This document shows, piece by piece, positions 1 through 7,064 of a stretch of DNA of 14,866 nucleotides. The translations under genes and the position numbers were made by a program. The first letter of the stretch is position 1. The number at the start of each line of letters is the position of its first letter. The stretch covers positions 1 through 14,866 of the forward strand of contig JAJRTI010000429.1 of NCBI GenBank assembly GCA_024278415.1. The letters are read 5' to 3'. The DNA is from Planctomycetota bacterium. GTDB lineage: Bacteria > Planctomycetota > Brocadiia > JAJRTI01. The notes beneath the pieces are model-generated. The model worked only from the letters and a program-made list of their open reading frames with translations. It ran no database searches and was not told the DNA's origin.

Positions 1-497
1 AGTTCAGCGGCGAGCAGAGCGGTGTGCGCATGGAGCCCCTGTCGCTCGCGGATACGGACTACACGATCATGGCGTGGATTCGGCCCGCGGAGATACGCTT
101 CCAAGGCGAGCAGTACATCGTGGGGCCCACGATGTGGAACCGCGTGTGTCTGAAGATCGCGAGCGCGCGGCTCACGCTGTTCCATCGCTCGCCGAAGAAC
201 CATCGGCTCGCCGCGTCGCCGCGGGAATTCACCGATGGTGTGTGGTATCACGTGGCCGGCACGTTCAGCCGGCGCGACGGCATGGCGCTCTACATCAACG
301 GCCAGCTCGTCGCACTTGACACAACCATCACGGAACCGGCAAAGTATCCCGTCGCATTCATCGCCGCGAGCGGCGACGGCTCGACGCGAGACCCCAGCGA
401 CCTGACCGGCTGTTTCAAAGGCGCGATCGACGACGTGCGCATTTACACGCGTGAGCTATCATATGGCGAAGTGCTTGAAGAGGCTCAGCGCCGCTGA
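1..497 (+). CDS. LamG-like jellyroll domain protein, C-terminal part
   Basis: The reading frame is open from the left edge (codons in phase with position 3) to the TGA at 495-497, so this is the C-terminal 165 or so residues of a longer protein whose start lies outside the window. The sequence is a typical concanavalin A/LamG sandwich: a TIMAWIRP strand near the start, a DGVWYHVAGTF strand in the middle, the MALYINGQLV strand, and an IDDVRIYTREL strand close to the end. The last motif is the usual closing strand of bacterial LamG-3 domains (PF13385). These domains bind carbohydrate or protein ligands and usually sit at the end of large exported proteins, so an extracellular role is likely but the signal sequence is not visible. 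The catalytic or structural part, if any, cannot be judged. The amidohydrolase gene follows 77 bp downstream on the same strand and could be cotranscribed. Confidence 0.82.
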   Translation, partial: FSGEQSGVRMEPLSLADTDYTIMAWIRPAEIRFQGEQYIVGPTMWNRVCLKIASARLTLFHRSPKNHRLAASPREFTDGVWYHVAGTFSRRDGMALYINGQLVALDTTITEPAKYPVAFIAASGDGSTRDPSDLTGCFKGAIDDVRIYTRELSYGEVLEEAQRR

Positions 498-498
498 C

Positions 499-525
499 TG
501 GTCACTGGTCATTGGTTACTGACCA
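499..525. repeat. Short TGGTCA/TGACCA repeat cluster between genes
   Basis: Directly after the LamG stop codon, TGGTCA occurs at 499-504 and 506-511 and its reverse complement TGACCA at 520-525. The second copy and TGACCA can form a 6-bp stem with an 8-nt loop. No U-run follows, so it is not a clear intrinsic terminator. It may be a small dispersed repeat or a protein-binding site; its role is unknown. Confidence 0.35.
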
Positions 526-560
526 CTGCCTACTGGCCAACTACTCACTGCCCCCCTTCC

Positions 561-565
561 AGGAG
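561..565 (+). promoter_or_regulatory. Ribosome binding site fixing a TTG start
   Basis: AGGAG lies 9 nt ahead of the TTG at 575-577. The in-frame TTG at 512 has no comparable site, and the residues between the two starts do not resemble an amidohydrolase N-terminus. The later TTG is therefore preferred. Confidence 0.7.
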
Positions 566-574
566 TCCCCACAC

Positions 575-1474
575 TTGCCCGTCATCGACATCCACGAACA
601 CTGCATCCTCAAGCCTGGCTTCATGCGTCCGGGAAAAGACTTCACCGTCGTCACCGCGGGCGAGTTGGTCGAGATCATGGACCGCGAGGGCATCGACCAG
701 ATGGTCGTGCTGCCTTGCACGTCGCCGGAGACGTTCCACTTTGTCCAGTCCAACGAGGAGGTGTTTCAAGCCGTTGACCAATATCCCGGTCGCTTCATCA
801 AGTTCTGCCACGTGGACCCGCGGCTGGACATGAACTACATCCAGTACGACTTCGAACCGATTCTGAGCTACTACAAGTCGATCGGCGCGGTGGGCATGGG
901 CGAATTGACTGCGAACTTGTGGTGGGACGATCCGCGTGTGCAGAACTTGCTGCGCGGCTGCGAAGCGGTCGGCTTCCCGGTGATCTTCCACATCGCAACC
1001 CAGGAGTTCAACACGTATGGGCTGATCACGGAGCGAGGCTTGGGAGGGCTGGAGCGAGCGCTCCAGCGCTTCCCCGAGTTGCGCTTGCTGGGGCACTCGC
1101 CTGGGTTCTGGAGCGAGGTGTCTGGCGATTGCGGAGCCGACCGCGGCGGTTATCCCAAGTCGAAGGTCATGCCCGGCGGCCGTGTGCCGCAACTCATGCG
1201 CGAGTACCCGAACCTGTTTGGCGACCTCTCCGCGGGCAGCGGTTGGAACGCGCTCGCGCGCGACCCGGAGTGGGGCTACGAGTTCATCGACGAGTTCCAA
1301 GATCGCTTGCTCCTGGGCCTGGACATCTGCTGGCCGGGCAACAATGCGTGCCAGTTGCTGGAGTTTTTGCGCAGCGCAATCGAGGAGAAGAAGATCTCGC
1401 AAGAGGCGTTCGACAAGATCATGGGCGGCAACGCGGTGAAGCTGCTGGAGTTAGGAGAGCACGCCCCTGCGTAG
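575..1474 (+). CDS. Amidohydrolase family protein (metal-dependent TIM-barrel hydrolase)
   Basis: This predicted 299-residue cytoplasmic protein belongs to the amidohydrolase 2 family (PF04909), whose members hydrolyse or decarboxylate small acids and lactones at a metal centre. Visible family landmarks are DIHEH near the start (His7, His9, metal ligands at the end of strand 1), GMGEL (Glu110), FHIAT (His139), LLGHSPGFW (His174), and LLGLDICWP, whose Asp250 sits where the catalytic Asp of strand 8 is expected. The closing IMGGNAVKLL matches the family's usual C-terminal helix. The length is normal for the family. The start is TTG at 575, supported by AGGAG at 561-565; the frame extends upstream to a TTG at 512. 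No signal peptide is seen. Planctomycete-type genomes carry many such paralogues near sugar genes, but the substrate cannot be read from the sequence. Confidence 0.88.
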   Translation: MPVIDIHEHCILKPGFMRPGKDFTVVTAGELVEIMDREGIDQMVVLPCTSPETFHFVQSNEEVFQAVDQYPGRFIKFCHVDPRLDMNYIQYDFEPILSYYKSIGAVGMGELTANLWWDDPRVQNLLRGCEAVGFPVIFHIATQEFNTYGLITERGLGGLERALQRFPELRLLGHSPGFWSEVSGDCGADRGGYPKSKVMPGGRVPQLMREYPNLFGDLSAGSGWNALARDPEWGYEFIDEFQDRLLLGLDICWPGNNACQLLEFLRSAIEEKKISQEAFDKIMGGNAVKLLELGEHAPA

Positions 1475-1777
1475 CCCACTTTTCCTGCCGGCGCCATTGT
1501 GGATAACTGGCAGGCTTCCTGTGGCTCAAGGCCCCCGCCGCCTGGCATGGTCCCACGTTCAGAGATTCTGTACCGCCCTTGGCCCCACCCAAAATACGGC
1601 TGCCACTACGGCATTCTGCTCACATGCCGCTCTGGGAAGGCTTCCGAATGGGAGGAAGGAGGTGGCGGACAGGACAGGGCTGGAAGGCCGGGCCCAATTG
1701 TTGATATCTCCGGTCCACGAAACATGGCGAGGGAGCTAAGTCTCTTGGTCCCATGCCCTTTGGACACAGGCGCCCAA
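1475..1777. other. Intergenic space between convergent genes
   Basis: This 303-bp space separates the 3' ends of two convergent genes. I see no credible gene in it; the short open frames lack recognisable domains and ribosome binding sites. One small perfect inverted repeat, CGGCAT at 1609-1614 with ATGCCG at 1624-1629 (6-bp stem, 9-nt loop), could help end transcription, but no T-run accompanies it on either strand. Confidence 0.5.
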
Positions 1778-3748
1778 TCACTGCCCCCCTGCCTCCAGTC
1801 GCTTCAGTCGCTCCTTGATGTCGGGCCTTTTGGCTCCATACAGGAGCGCGTGCCGGTAGCCATCCATGGCATACTCGCGCTCGCCCATCGTCTCTGCGAT
1901 CCGCCCCGCCAGATAGTGGGGTTCCCACGTGTACTCACCCAAACGCATGGCGCGGCCAAGATGGCGTCGAGCCGCGCGCAAGTCGTCCAAGGCGAGGCAA
2001 CACAAGCCCGCGTACGCCTCAGATGCAGCCGTAGACCCCGCGCGTTCGAATTGGGCTAGCGCCGCGCGGGGCTGTCCGGCTTTGAGGAGCAGCTTGCCGA
2101 GCCGGAAGCGGGCCGACCGGTTCGTCGGCCAATGCGACAACAGGTCTTGCAGTACGCGGATCGCCTCGCTCGTCTTGCCCTGCTGCGCGAGCGTGTCGGC
2201 CAGGTTCGACTCCGCGATTGTGTCGCCCGGCCGCAAGCGGAGCGCAATCCTGAACATGCGCACACTCTCGTCGAGTTCGCCCTTGTCCCGCAGAATAAGG
2301 CCGATGCCGTTGCAGCTCCCGGCGCTCTCGGGCGAGGTGGGCCCTTGCACTTCGACCGCCTTCTCGTAGAGCGCGAGGGCTTCGTCGTATTGGCCGAGCC
2401 GGTGCTTGGCCGCGGCCAGATTGTGCATGGCTCTCGGGTGCAGGCGGAGGGGCCGGAAGATGCGCTCGATCTGCCCGGCCGCCTCACGGTAGCGGCCCTG
2501 TTCGAAGTAGTGGGCCGACAGACTCTCGTAGAGGCTGCTCACGTTGGGAGCGTCGCGGATGGCTTGCCTCCACAGATGGGCCTCGTCTTGCCAGCTTGGG
2601 CAGCGCGCCAGCGTGAGCGCAGCGAGCGCGAGCGCCGCGGCGCCAAAAAGAGCCGGCCGAGCCGCGCGGTGCAGCCAAGCCGCAAGAAGCAGGCACGGTG
2701 CGAAGCCCGCGACGAACACGTACCGATCGGCAACGGTCGTGCTAGTTGGGAACAGAAAGGTAGACGTGGGCGCCAGAGCCAAGCAGAACCAAAGCACGCT
2801 GAACCCCAGCAGCCCCACCCGACGTTTGCGCACCGCGGCCGCGCAAGCCGCCCCAAGCCCCAACAGGATTCCCCACGCCACCGCCGCGTACGCAGGCGAC
2901 GCAGGGAGCGGCAGCCGGCGCAGAGCGAGGCACACGGGCAACACGCAGAGCCGCGCGTGTTCCGCGAGCGCATAGAGACCGTACGATGCGTTGCTGAGCC
3001 ACGTGCCGCCGTGAAGCGGCTTGATGATACCGTGCGCCGCGCCAACCTTCGCATGCACGAGCGCCGCGGCGCCAGCGACAATGAAAAGCACGACAAACAA
3101 GGCCACGCCACGCACGCACACGCGGCTGAGAGCGCCGGTGGCCAGCATGAGCGCAAGCAGCAGCGCGGGCAGTACGACTGCGGTCGACTTGGCGAACACC
3201 GCGGCGACACACAGAAGCAGCACGCCGAGAGCCCGCGGCCAGCCCGGCCAGCCCCTGCGCGCCCCGGCAGTGGCGAGCAAGAGTGCGGCAAACATGAGGA
3301 ACGACGAAAGCACTTCCTTGCGCCCCGACACCCAGGCCACCGCCTCCACGTGCGTGGGGTGCCACGCATACAGCACCACGGCCATGAACGCCGTTGTCGG
3401 GGAGACGATCTGCGCAGCCAAGAGGTAGAGGAGCGCGCACGCAAGGCTACTAAGCACAACGTTGACCGCGTGGTAGCCTGCCGGCCGCATCCCCCACAAT
3501 TGGTATTCGACCATGTGCATGAGCAGCCGCGTGGGCATGTAAGCTCCCTGCACAGACTCGGTAAGCGCACGCTTGACGGCATCAACACTGAACTGGCGCA
3601 CGGCCGGGTTGTGCGTCAGGATCACTCGATCGTCGCCGTGGGCGAAGCCGTACGTGAGCGTCCCGAGGTAAGGCAGCGCAGCAAGCAAGCCCACGGCAAG
3701 CGCGGGCCGCAGATGCTTGGCTCTGAAGTGGGGATGGATGCTTGTCAT
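1778..3748 (-). CDS. TMTC-like membrane glycosyltransferase with C-terminal TPR repeats
   Basis: This 656-residue protein has two halves. Residues about 12-400 are a string of hydrophobic segments with signatures of the TMTC/DUF1736 group of GT-C glycosyltransferases: HGDD in the first loop (Asp39-Asp40, the expected catalytic acidic pair), MPTRLLMHMVEYQLWGMRPAGYHAVNVVL, WHPTHVEAVAWVSGRKEVLSS, and LALAPTSTFLFPTSTTVADRYVF. Residues about 400-656 are a run of roughly six or seven tetratricopeptide repeats (for example YREAAGQIERIF, YDEALALYEKAVEV, TSEAIRVLQDLL). Characterised animal TMTCs are O-mannosyltransferases using dolichyl-phosphate mannose; bacterial substrates are mostly unknown, so transfer of a lipid-linked sugar to exported protein is an inference. 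ATG at 3748 is chosen because the longer frame from TTG at 3763 would run into the terminator's T-run. No good Shine-Dalgarno site precedes it. The prepilin-like gene lies upstream on the same strand, separated by that terminator. Confidence 0.85.
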   Translation of the reverse strand: MTSIHPHFRAKHLRPALAVGLLAALPYLGTLTYGFAHGDDRVILTHNPAVRQFSVDAVKRALTESVQGAYMPTRLLMHMVEYQLWGMRPAGYHAVNVVLSSLACALLYLLAAQIVSPTTAFMAVVLYAWHPTHVEAVAWVSGRKEVLSSFLMFAALLLATAGARRGWPGWPRALGVLLLCVAAVFAKSTAVVLPALLLALMLATGALSRVCVRGVALFVVLFIVAGAAALVHAKVGAAHGIIKPLHGGTWLSNASYGLYALAEHARLCVLPVCLALRRLPLPASPAYAAVAWGILLGLGAACAAAVRKRRVGLLGFSVLWFCLALAPTSTFLFPTSTTVADRYVFVAGFAPCLLLAAWLHRAARPALFGAAALALAALTLARCPSWQDEAHLWRQAIRDAPNVSSLYESLSAHYFEQGRYREAAGQIERIFRPLRLHPRAMHNLAAAKHRLGQYDEALALYEKAVEVQGPTSPESAGSCNGIGLILRDKGELDESVRMFRIALRLRPGDTIAESNLADTLAQQGKTSEAIRVLQDLLSHWPTNRSARFRLGKLLLKAGQPRAALAQFERAGSTAASEAYAGLCCLALDDLRAARRHLGRAMRLGEYTWEPHYLAGRIAETMGEREYAMDGYRHALLYGAKRPDIKERLKRLEAGGQ

Positions 3749-3761
3749 CCGGCGTTCAGAC

Positions 3762-3797
3762 AAAAAAAGAGGCCGAAAGCTTCACGCTTCCGGCCTC
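3762..3797 (-). terminator. Rho-independent terminator of the prepilin-like gene
   Basis: On the minus strand a 12-bp stem (arms at 3786-3797 and 3769-3780, one G-U pair) closes a 5-nt loop (3781-3785) and is followed at once by seven T residues (A-run 3762-3768 on the plus strand). This is a textbook intrinsic terminator. It sits 31 bp past the stop codon of the prepilin-like gene and just before the ATG of the TMTC-like gene, so the two are probably separate transcription units or linked by partial read-through. Confidence 0.9.
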
Positions 3798-3798
3798 C

Positions 3799-3816
3799 TG
3801 GTATAGGTCTATGCCA
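3799..3816. repeat. Short inverted repeat in the 3' spacer of the prepilin-like gene
   Basis: TGGTATAG (3799-3806) and CTATGCCA (3809-3816) form an 8-bp arm pair with one non-Watson-Crick position and a 2-bp centre. It lies between the prepilin stop codon and the terminator, where a promoter or operator for the downstream TMTC-like gene would have to be. Its function is not known. Confidence 0.35.
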
Positions 3817-3828
3817 GCCTGGGGCGGA

Positions 3829-4722
3829 CTATGGCGTTTCGGGCGACTTGCTGAGCGACCACAAGTCGGGGAAGGAACCAGAGAACTGATTCTTCGACCA
3901 TGATTTCACCGAGCCGCTAATCATCAAGACATTGCCAGCACCATCGTGGCGGGCCTCAGCGATGCGAGAGTCGGCTTCGTCCGTGAACTCGGTTCCGTTG
4001 TCTTTCCTGGGTTGGATCATCAGCATGCTGGTCAGATCGTAGCCCGTGCACGGGCCGGTCGGCCCGCCAGGGTAATCCTGCGCCCCAGCCGGGGTGCGAG
4101 AGCCTGTGCCATCGTAGTGGGGTCCGAGGGCTTGCCTCGTCCCAGGCCAGCTACCGGTGTTGGGGTACGTCGTGGCGATGGTCATCGTGCTGGCGTACTG
4201 GCTGTTCTCGCCCAACACGAGCGTCCTGTTTCCGCGCTTGATCTGGTTCGGGGTCGGGCCACGGCCACGCGGATACTTGTAGCCGGTGCCATCTGTGAGA
4301 TTCAGTTTGGAATCAATCGACGACACCGTGCTGCGATTGGTGAAGAGGAAGTACTTGTTGTAGCCGAAGCTTGGCATAGCGCCGGCGCGTGAGGGGCACT
4401 CGAGGACGCGGCCGTTGCCATCGTCCAAGCCCTCGTCCATCATGATGTGGTGCCAGTACCGTTGGGCCACCTCATCGGTATCCGTACGGCTCCACCTCTT
4501 GCGCTCATCGCTGAACGGCAACAGCATGTTATAGGAAGTCATGTAGATCTGGATGGCGTTACCCACGTTCTTCAGATTCGACATGCACGCGGACTGGCGC
4601 GCCTTCTCACGGGCGCGGCTAAGCGCGGGCAGAAGCAGCGCGGCCAAAATGGCGATGATCGCGATGACCACCAACAATTCAATGAGCGTAAAGCCTTTCA
4701 ATCTGCGGTACAACCGAGCCAT
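3829..4722 (-). CDS. Prepilin-type (type II secretion pseudopilin-like) protein
   Basis: The 297-residue product begins with a classic class III signal: a basic leader [10 protein letters not shown], then [20 protein letters not shown]. Prepilin peptidase is expected to cut between Gly10 and Phe11 and methylate the new N-terminus; Glu15 is the conserved +5 glutamate. The rest is a soluble head, ending with [18 protein letters not shown]. That is the RHxGxxNVLxxDGxV motif common at the C-terminus of the large prepilin-like families of planctomycetes and Lentisphaerae, here with Ser-Gly where Asp-Gly is usual. Such proteins are exported through a type II or IV pilus-like machine or remain on the surface; their roles are mostly unknown. 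The ATG start is backed by AGGAG at 4731-4735 (8-nt spacing). It has its own promoter, a long structured leader and its own terminator. No secretion-apparatus genes are nearby. Confidence 0.92.
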   Translation of the reverse strand: MARLYRRLKGFTLIELLVVIAIIAILAALLLPALSRAREKARQSACMSNLKNVGNAIQIYMTSYNMLLPFSDERKRWSRTDTDEVAQRYWHHIMMDEGLDDGNGRVLECPSRAGAMPSFGYNKYFLFTNRSTVSSIDSKLNLTDGTGYKYPRGRGPTPNQIKRGNRTLVLGENSQYASTMTIATTYPNTGSWPGTRQALGPHYDGTGSRTPAGAQDYPGGPTGPCTGYDLTSMLMIQPRKDNGTEFTDEADSRIAEARHDGAGNVLMISGSVKSWSKNQFSGSFPDLWSLSKSPETP

Positions 4723-4741
4723 CGCAACATCTCCTTAGGGC

Positions 4742-4905
4742 TGTCCCAAGGTCAACAATGCCCGCAAGCGCACCGCTGCACTCGGGACATCACAGAACGC
4801 ATAAGAAACAGTAGCCGTTGGCGCACGGGCACCCGGCTTCCTCGCCGCCGCACCTCATGGCGACTAAGGGGCATGAGCAAACAGGCTCATCCCCTCACGG
4901 CGAGA
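4742..4905 (-). promoter_or_regulatory. Structured 5' leader of the prepilin-like gene
   Basis: If transcription starts about 7 bp past the -10 box at 4912-4917, the mRNA carries a leader of about 185 nt. On the minus strand it folds by eye into three units. First, a 10-bp helix with one bulge (4885-4894 with 4868-4878, loop AAACAG on the plus strand), enclosed by the 7-bp pair CTCGCCG/CGGCGAG. Second, a 10-bp hairpin (4829-4838 with 4813-4824, 2-nt bulge, 4-nt loop). Third, a 6-bp closing stem TGTCCC/GGGACA (plus-strand 4742-4747 and 4784-4789) that encloses a smaller hairpin and ends 6 nt before the ribosome binding site. The last stem could control access to that site. I could not match the fold to a known riboswitch. 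Confidence 0.5.
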
Positions 4906-4911
4906 TTCGTG

Positions 4912-4939
4912 ATTGTACAGGGTCAACTTGCCTTGTCAA
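4912..4939 (-). promoter_or_regulatory. Sigma-70-type promoter of the prepilin-like gene
   Basis: On the minus strand TTGACA (plus-strand 4934-4939) is followed after 16 bp by TACAAT (4912-4917). The -35 box is a perfect match and the -10 box differs at one position. It points at the prepilin-like gene and lies 190 bp ahead of its start codon. Confidence 0.75.
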
Positions 4940-5545
4940 GGGAAAAAGCAAAAAAAGCCCGATACACAAGCCGCACCATACTTGGCGGGACACGTTGCAT
5001 GCCTAACGACGCATGCGGCCTGTGCGAACTGGCCTCCGCCTTCCCCGCTCAACCCATGATCCAGCCCTTTGAGTTAGCTCCATGTGGCAAGAAAAATGGC
5101 TGGCTGGCGCAGTCAGCAGCATGTGAAATCCCGCCAGCTCGGATCAGCATGCAAACGATACGAGAAGTAACGGTTTGAACTGCGCCAGCTCAGCCATTGA
5201 CCATAAAGCAACGGTTGTGCCACGTGTTGGAAACGGTGCATCAATCTCCTAAGTGGCCCACCTGCCGACATTTGAGACGTGCCACAACAATCGATCGTGC
5301 TAATGGCAACCGATTGAAATCGTTACATAATGAAAGCTAGTTTTGCTATTCCAGGTCACAAACGTCGTCGAGTCCATGCGTTATCAGTCCTCCATTACAT
5401 CGTGAAGGGTGCGCGCAAGTTTGGGCGAATGGAGCATCGGACATCTTGCTGAGGGCTGCTGGCTTTCGAGTGGCGCGCTGAACGCGCTTCCCTTCGCAGG
5501 CGGTTTACGGCATGATAGTGGTCGGCAAGCCGAGGCGAACCAAGC
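4940..5545. other. Gene-free divergent intergenic region
   Basis: This stretch lies between the prepilin promoter and the rhodanese lipoprotein gene. It is less GC-rich than its surroundings and holds no open frame that looks like a gene. Two separated inverted repeats are visible: CTGGCGCAG at 5104-5112 with CTGCGCCAG at 5180-5188, and GTTGTGCCACGT at 5214-5225 with ACGTGCCACAAC at 5277-5288 (11 of 12 positions). No convincing promoter for the rhodanese gene was found; CATAAT at 5326-5331 is a possible -10 box without a good -35. Confidence 0.5.
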
Positions 5546-6073
5546 ATGACACCACAGCACCGACAAGACAGGCTCACCGCATTCGCCATCGCAGCAGCTT
5601 GTTCCCTCCTGGCTGGCTGTGTGCCGCGAGAGCAAATGCCGACGCGCAAGCGCGTCGAGAAGCTTGCGGCCGAATGGCAGCGCAGCTTCCCACGTGTGCC
5701 CGGCATCACAATAGAGTCGTACCTCAAACGGCGCGGCGACGAGGGCTATGTACTCATTGACGTGCGTACGCCTCAGGAGTGGGGAGTGTCCATGATTCCA
5801 AACGCGATCACGGTTGAAGAATATGAGGCGAACAGGGAGGCTTACAGGGGAAGAACGGTCGTGGTCTATTGTACCATCGGCTGGCGCAGCGCGGTGTATG
5901 TCGCTCAACTCCGCAAGGCGGGCATCGACGCACTCAACCTCAGCACCGGCGTGCTGGGCTGGGCATTGGCCGGAAAGGAGTTCGTGGCGCCGGACGGCAA
6001 GCAGACGCGACGCGTGCACGTGTACGCCAAGAGGTGGAACGCGCTGCCGAAGGGCTACCAAGGGGTGTGGTAG
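5546..6073 (+). CDS. Rhodanese-domain lipoprotein
   Basis: The 175-residue product has a lipoprotein signal: a hydrophobic stretch followed by the lipobox LLAGC with Cys25 as the lipidated residue. It is therefore expected to be membrane-anchored and face the periplasm. Residues about 55-145 form one rhodanese domain, with IDVRTPQEW (71-79) and the active-site loop CTIGWRS (Cys109 to Ser115), the CxxGxRS form that carries a persulfide in active rhodaneses. The final GVLGWALAGKEFV matches the family's closing segment. Rhodaneses move sulfane sulfur between thiosulfate or persulfides and thiol acceptors; an intact cysteine suggests activity, but the partner is unknown. The ATG at 5546 follows only a weak purine stretch. 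It appears to be a single-gene unit; nothing in the neighbourhood is obviously linked to sulfur. Confidence 0.9.
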   Translation: MTPQHRQDRLTAFAIAAACSLLAGCVPREQMPTRKRVEKLAAEWQRSFPRVPGITIESYLKRRGDEGYVLIDVRTPQEWGVSMIPNAITVEEYEANREAYRGRTVVVYCTIGWRSAVYVAQLRKAGIDALNLSTGVLGWALAGKEFVAPDGKQTRRVHVYAKRWNALPKGYQGVW

Positions 6074-6267
6074 GAGGCTGACATCGCGAGCACTGTGCCG
6101 CGCGCGTGTGCCCTCGTTGGCGGTTCCTGCAAAGGTGCCGGGTGCGGCGCAGCCTCAATCTTAGCTTCAGCCCGAGTAGCCGCCATGCGGTTGTGTAATC
6201 GACCAGGCGGACGATGGCGTGAACGAACACGATCGAGTTGCAGGCTTCCTCCCGCGTGGGCGGGCTT

Positions 6268-6301
6268 GCGCGCCGTGCATGCTTCTGAGTATGCTGCGCG
6301 C
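6268..6301. other. Hairpin ahead of the broken secreted-protein gene
   Basis: GCGCGC (6268-6273) plus GCAT (6277-6280) can pair with ATGC (6291-6294) plus GCGCGC (6296-6301) around a 10-nt loop. It ends 12 bp before the AGGAG of the following gene (6314-6318) and would lie in its 5' untranslated region. There is no following T-run, so a terminator is unlikely. Confidence 0.35.
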
Positions 6302-6327
6302 GCCGTCCCCCAAAGGAGAAAGCCAGC

Positions 6328-6959
6328 ATGAGCACTCCCCCTTTGTACGCACTGCCCTTCGCCCTGATTGTCGGTTTCCCAGCCACCGCGGCCGCGCCAG
6401 CCAAGGCATCGGCACCGCAGCCGCCGGATGTGCAACTCGACGAGACCTTCGAGCAACCCGACAAATGGGAGGGCGTTGAGACGGACGCGGCTCGGCAGGC
6501 CACGGCCCGCGTCACTCTCCGCGTGGACACGAGACACACGCACCACACGCCCCGCGCCCTGCTCTTGGCTTGGAACAAGGACCACGGCGACTTGCGCGGC
6601 CGGGGCATCCACAACACTCCCATCGCACCCATGTGCGCGGTCAAGTTTCCGGACAACGTCGACCTGTCGCAATATACCTACCTGAAGTTCTGGGCCAAGA
6701 TCGATGGCACGCGGCACGGCGCACTAAGCTAACCGTCGCCAATCGCGGATTGAAGCCGGCCAAGACGACCATCGCAGTGCACTGCGAAGACGCGCGCACG
6801 GAGATCGAGTCGCAGACGGTCGAACTTGGCGCGCGCGACAAGCAGGTGGTTGACTGGCCCTTCATCGCTGGCGAGGGCAACCGGCCCTACGTGCTCATGT
6901 TCGAGTGCGACGCTGGCCGGCAGGCAATATTGGACGTGACAGGGGCGATTCTGCCATAG
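6328..6959 (+). pseudogene. Secreted carbohydrate-binding-like protein, frameshifted
   Basis: The gene starts well: AAAGGAG at 6312-6318, ATG at 6328, and an N-terminal signal peptide ending around ATAAAPA (residues 20-26). Residues about 35-130 resemble the beta-sandwich found at the front of many secreted glycoside hydrolases (LDETFEQPDKWEGV, then DLSQYTYLKFWAKIDGT). The frame then meets TAA at 6730-6732. A second stretch of protein-like sequence continues in the -1 frame from about 6720 to the TAG at 6957-6959 (TKLTVANRGLKPAKTTIAV to DVTGAIL), which looks like the Ig-like C-terminal end of such a protein. The first part stops in mid-domain and the second starts in a different fold type, so an internal deletion is as likely as a single-base slip. 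A sequencing error cannot be excluded, and no slippery heptamer is evident. Confidence 0.65.
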
Positions 6960-7064
6960 TGAAGACGGGAGGCAAAGGCCTTCCAGACCCGGGCTGCGGG
7001 CGCGGCTCGGTTTATTAGCCCTGTGCCCGCGCACCACCAATCTTTTGAAGCAGGACTCACAAGC

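Noticed and set aside
545..1402. 285-codon open frame on the minus strand
   Set aside because: It is antisense to the amidohydrolase, with composition dominated by Arg, Leu, Val and His and no motif.
2132..3889. 585-codon open frame on the plus strand
   Set aside because: It lies opposite the TMTC-like gene and is rich in Arg, Gln and His with no domain; it is an antisense shadow caused by high GC at third codon positions.
4742..4905. Known riboswitch (c-di-GMP or cobalamin)
   Set aside because: The conserved core sequences of those classes are not present in the leader as far as I can read; only general stem-loops are seen.
4447..5178. 243-codon open frame on the plus strand across the prepilin gene start
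   Set aside because: Its first part is antisense to the prepilin gene and its rest crosses the leader and promoter; there is no domain or ribosome binding site.
6328..6959. Programmed -1 frameshift
   Set aside because: No slippery heptamer was found in the region where the two frames overlap, and the joined protein would be cut in mid-domain.
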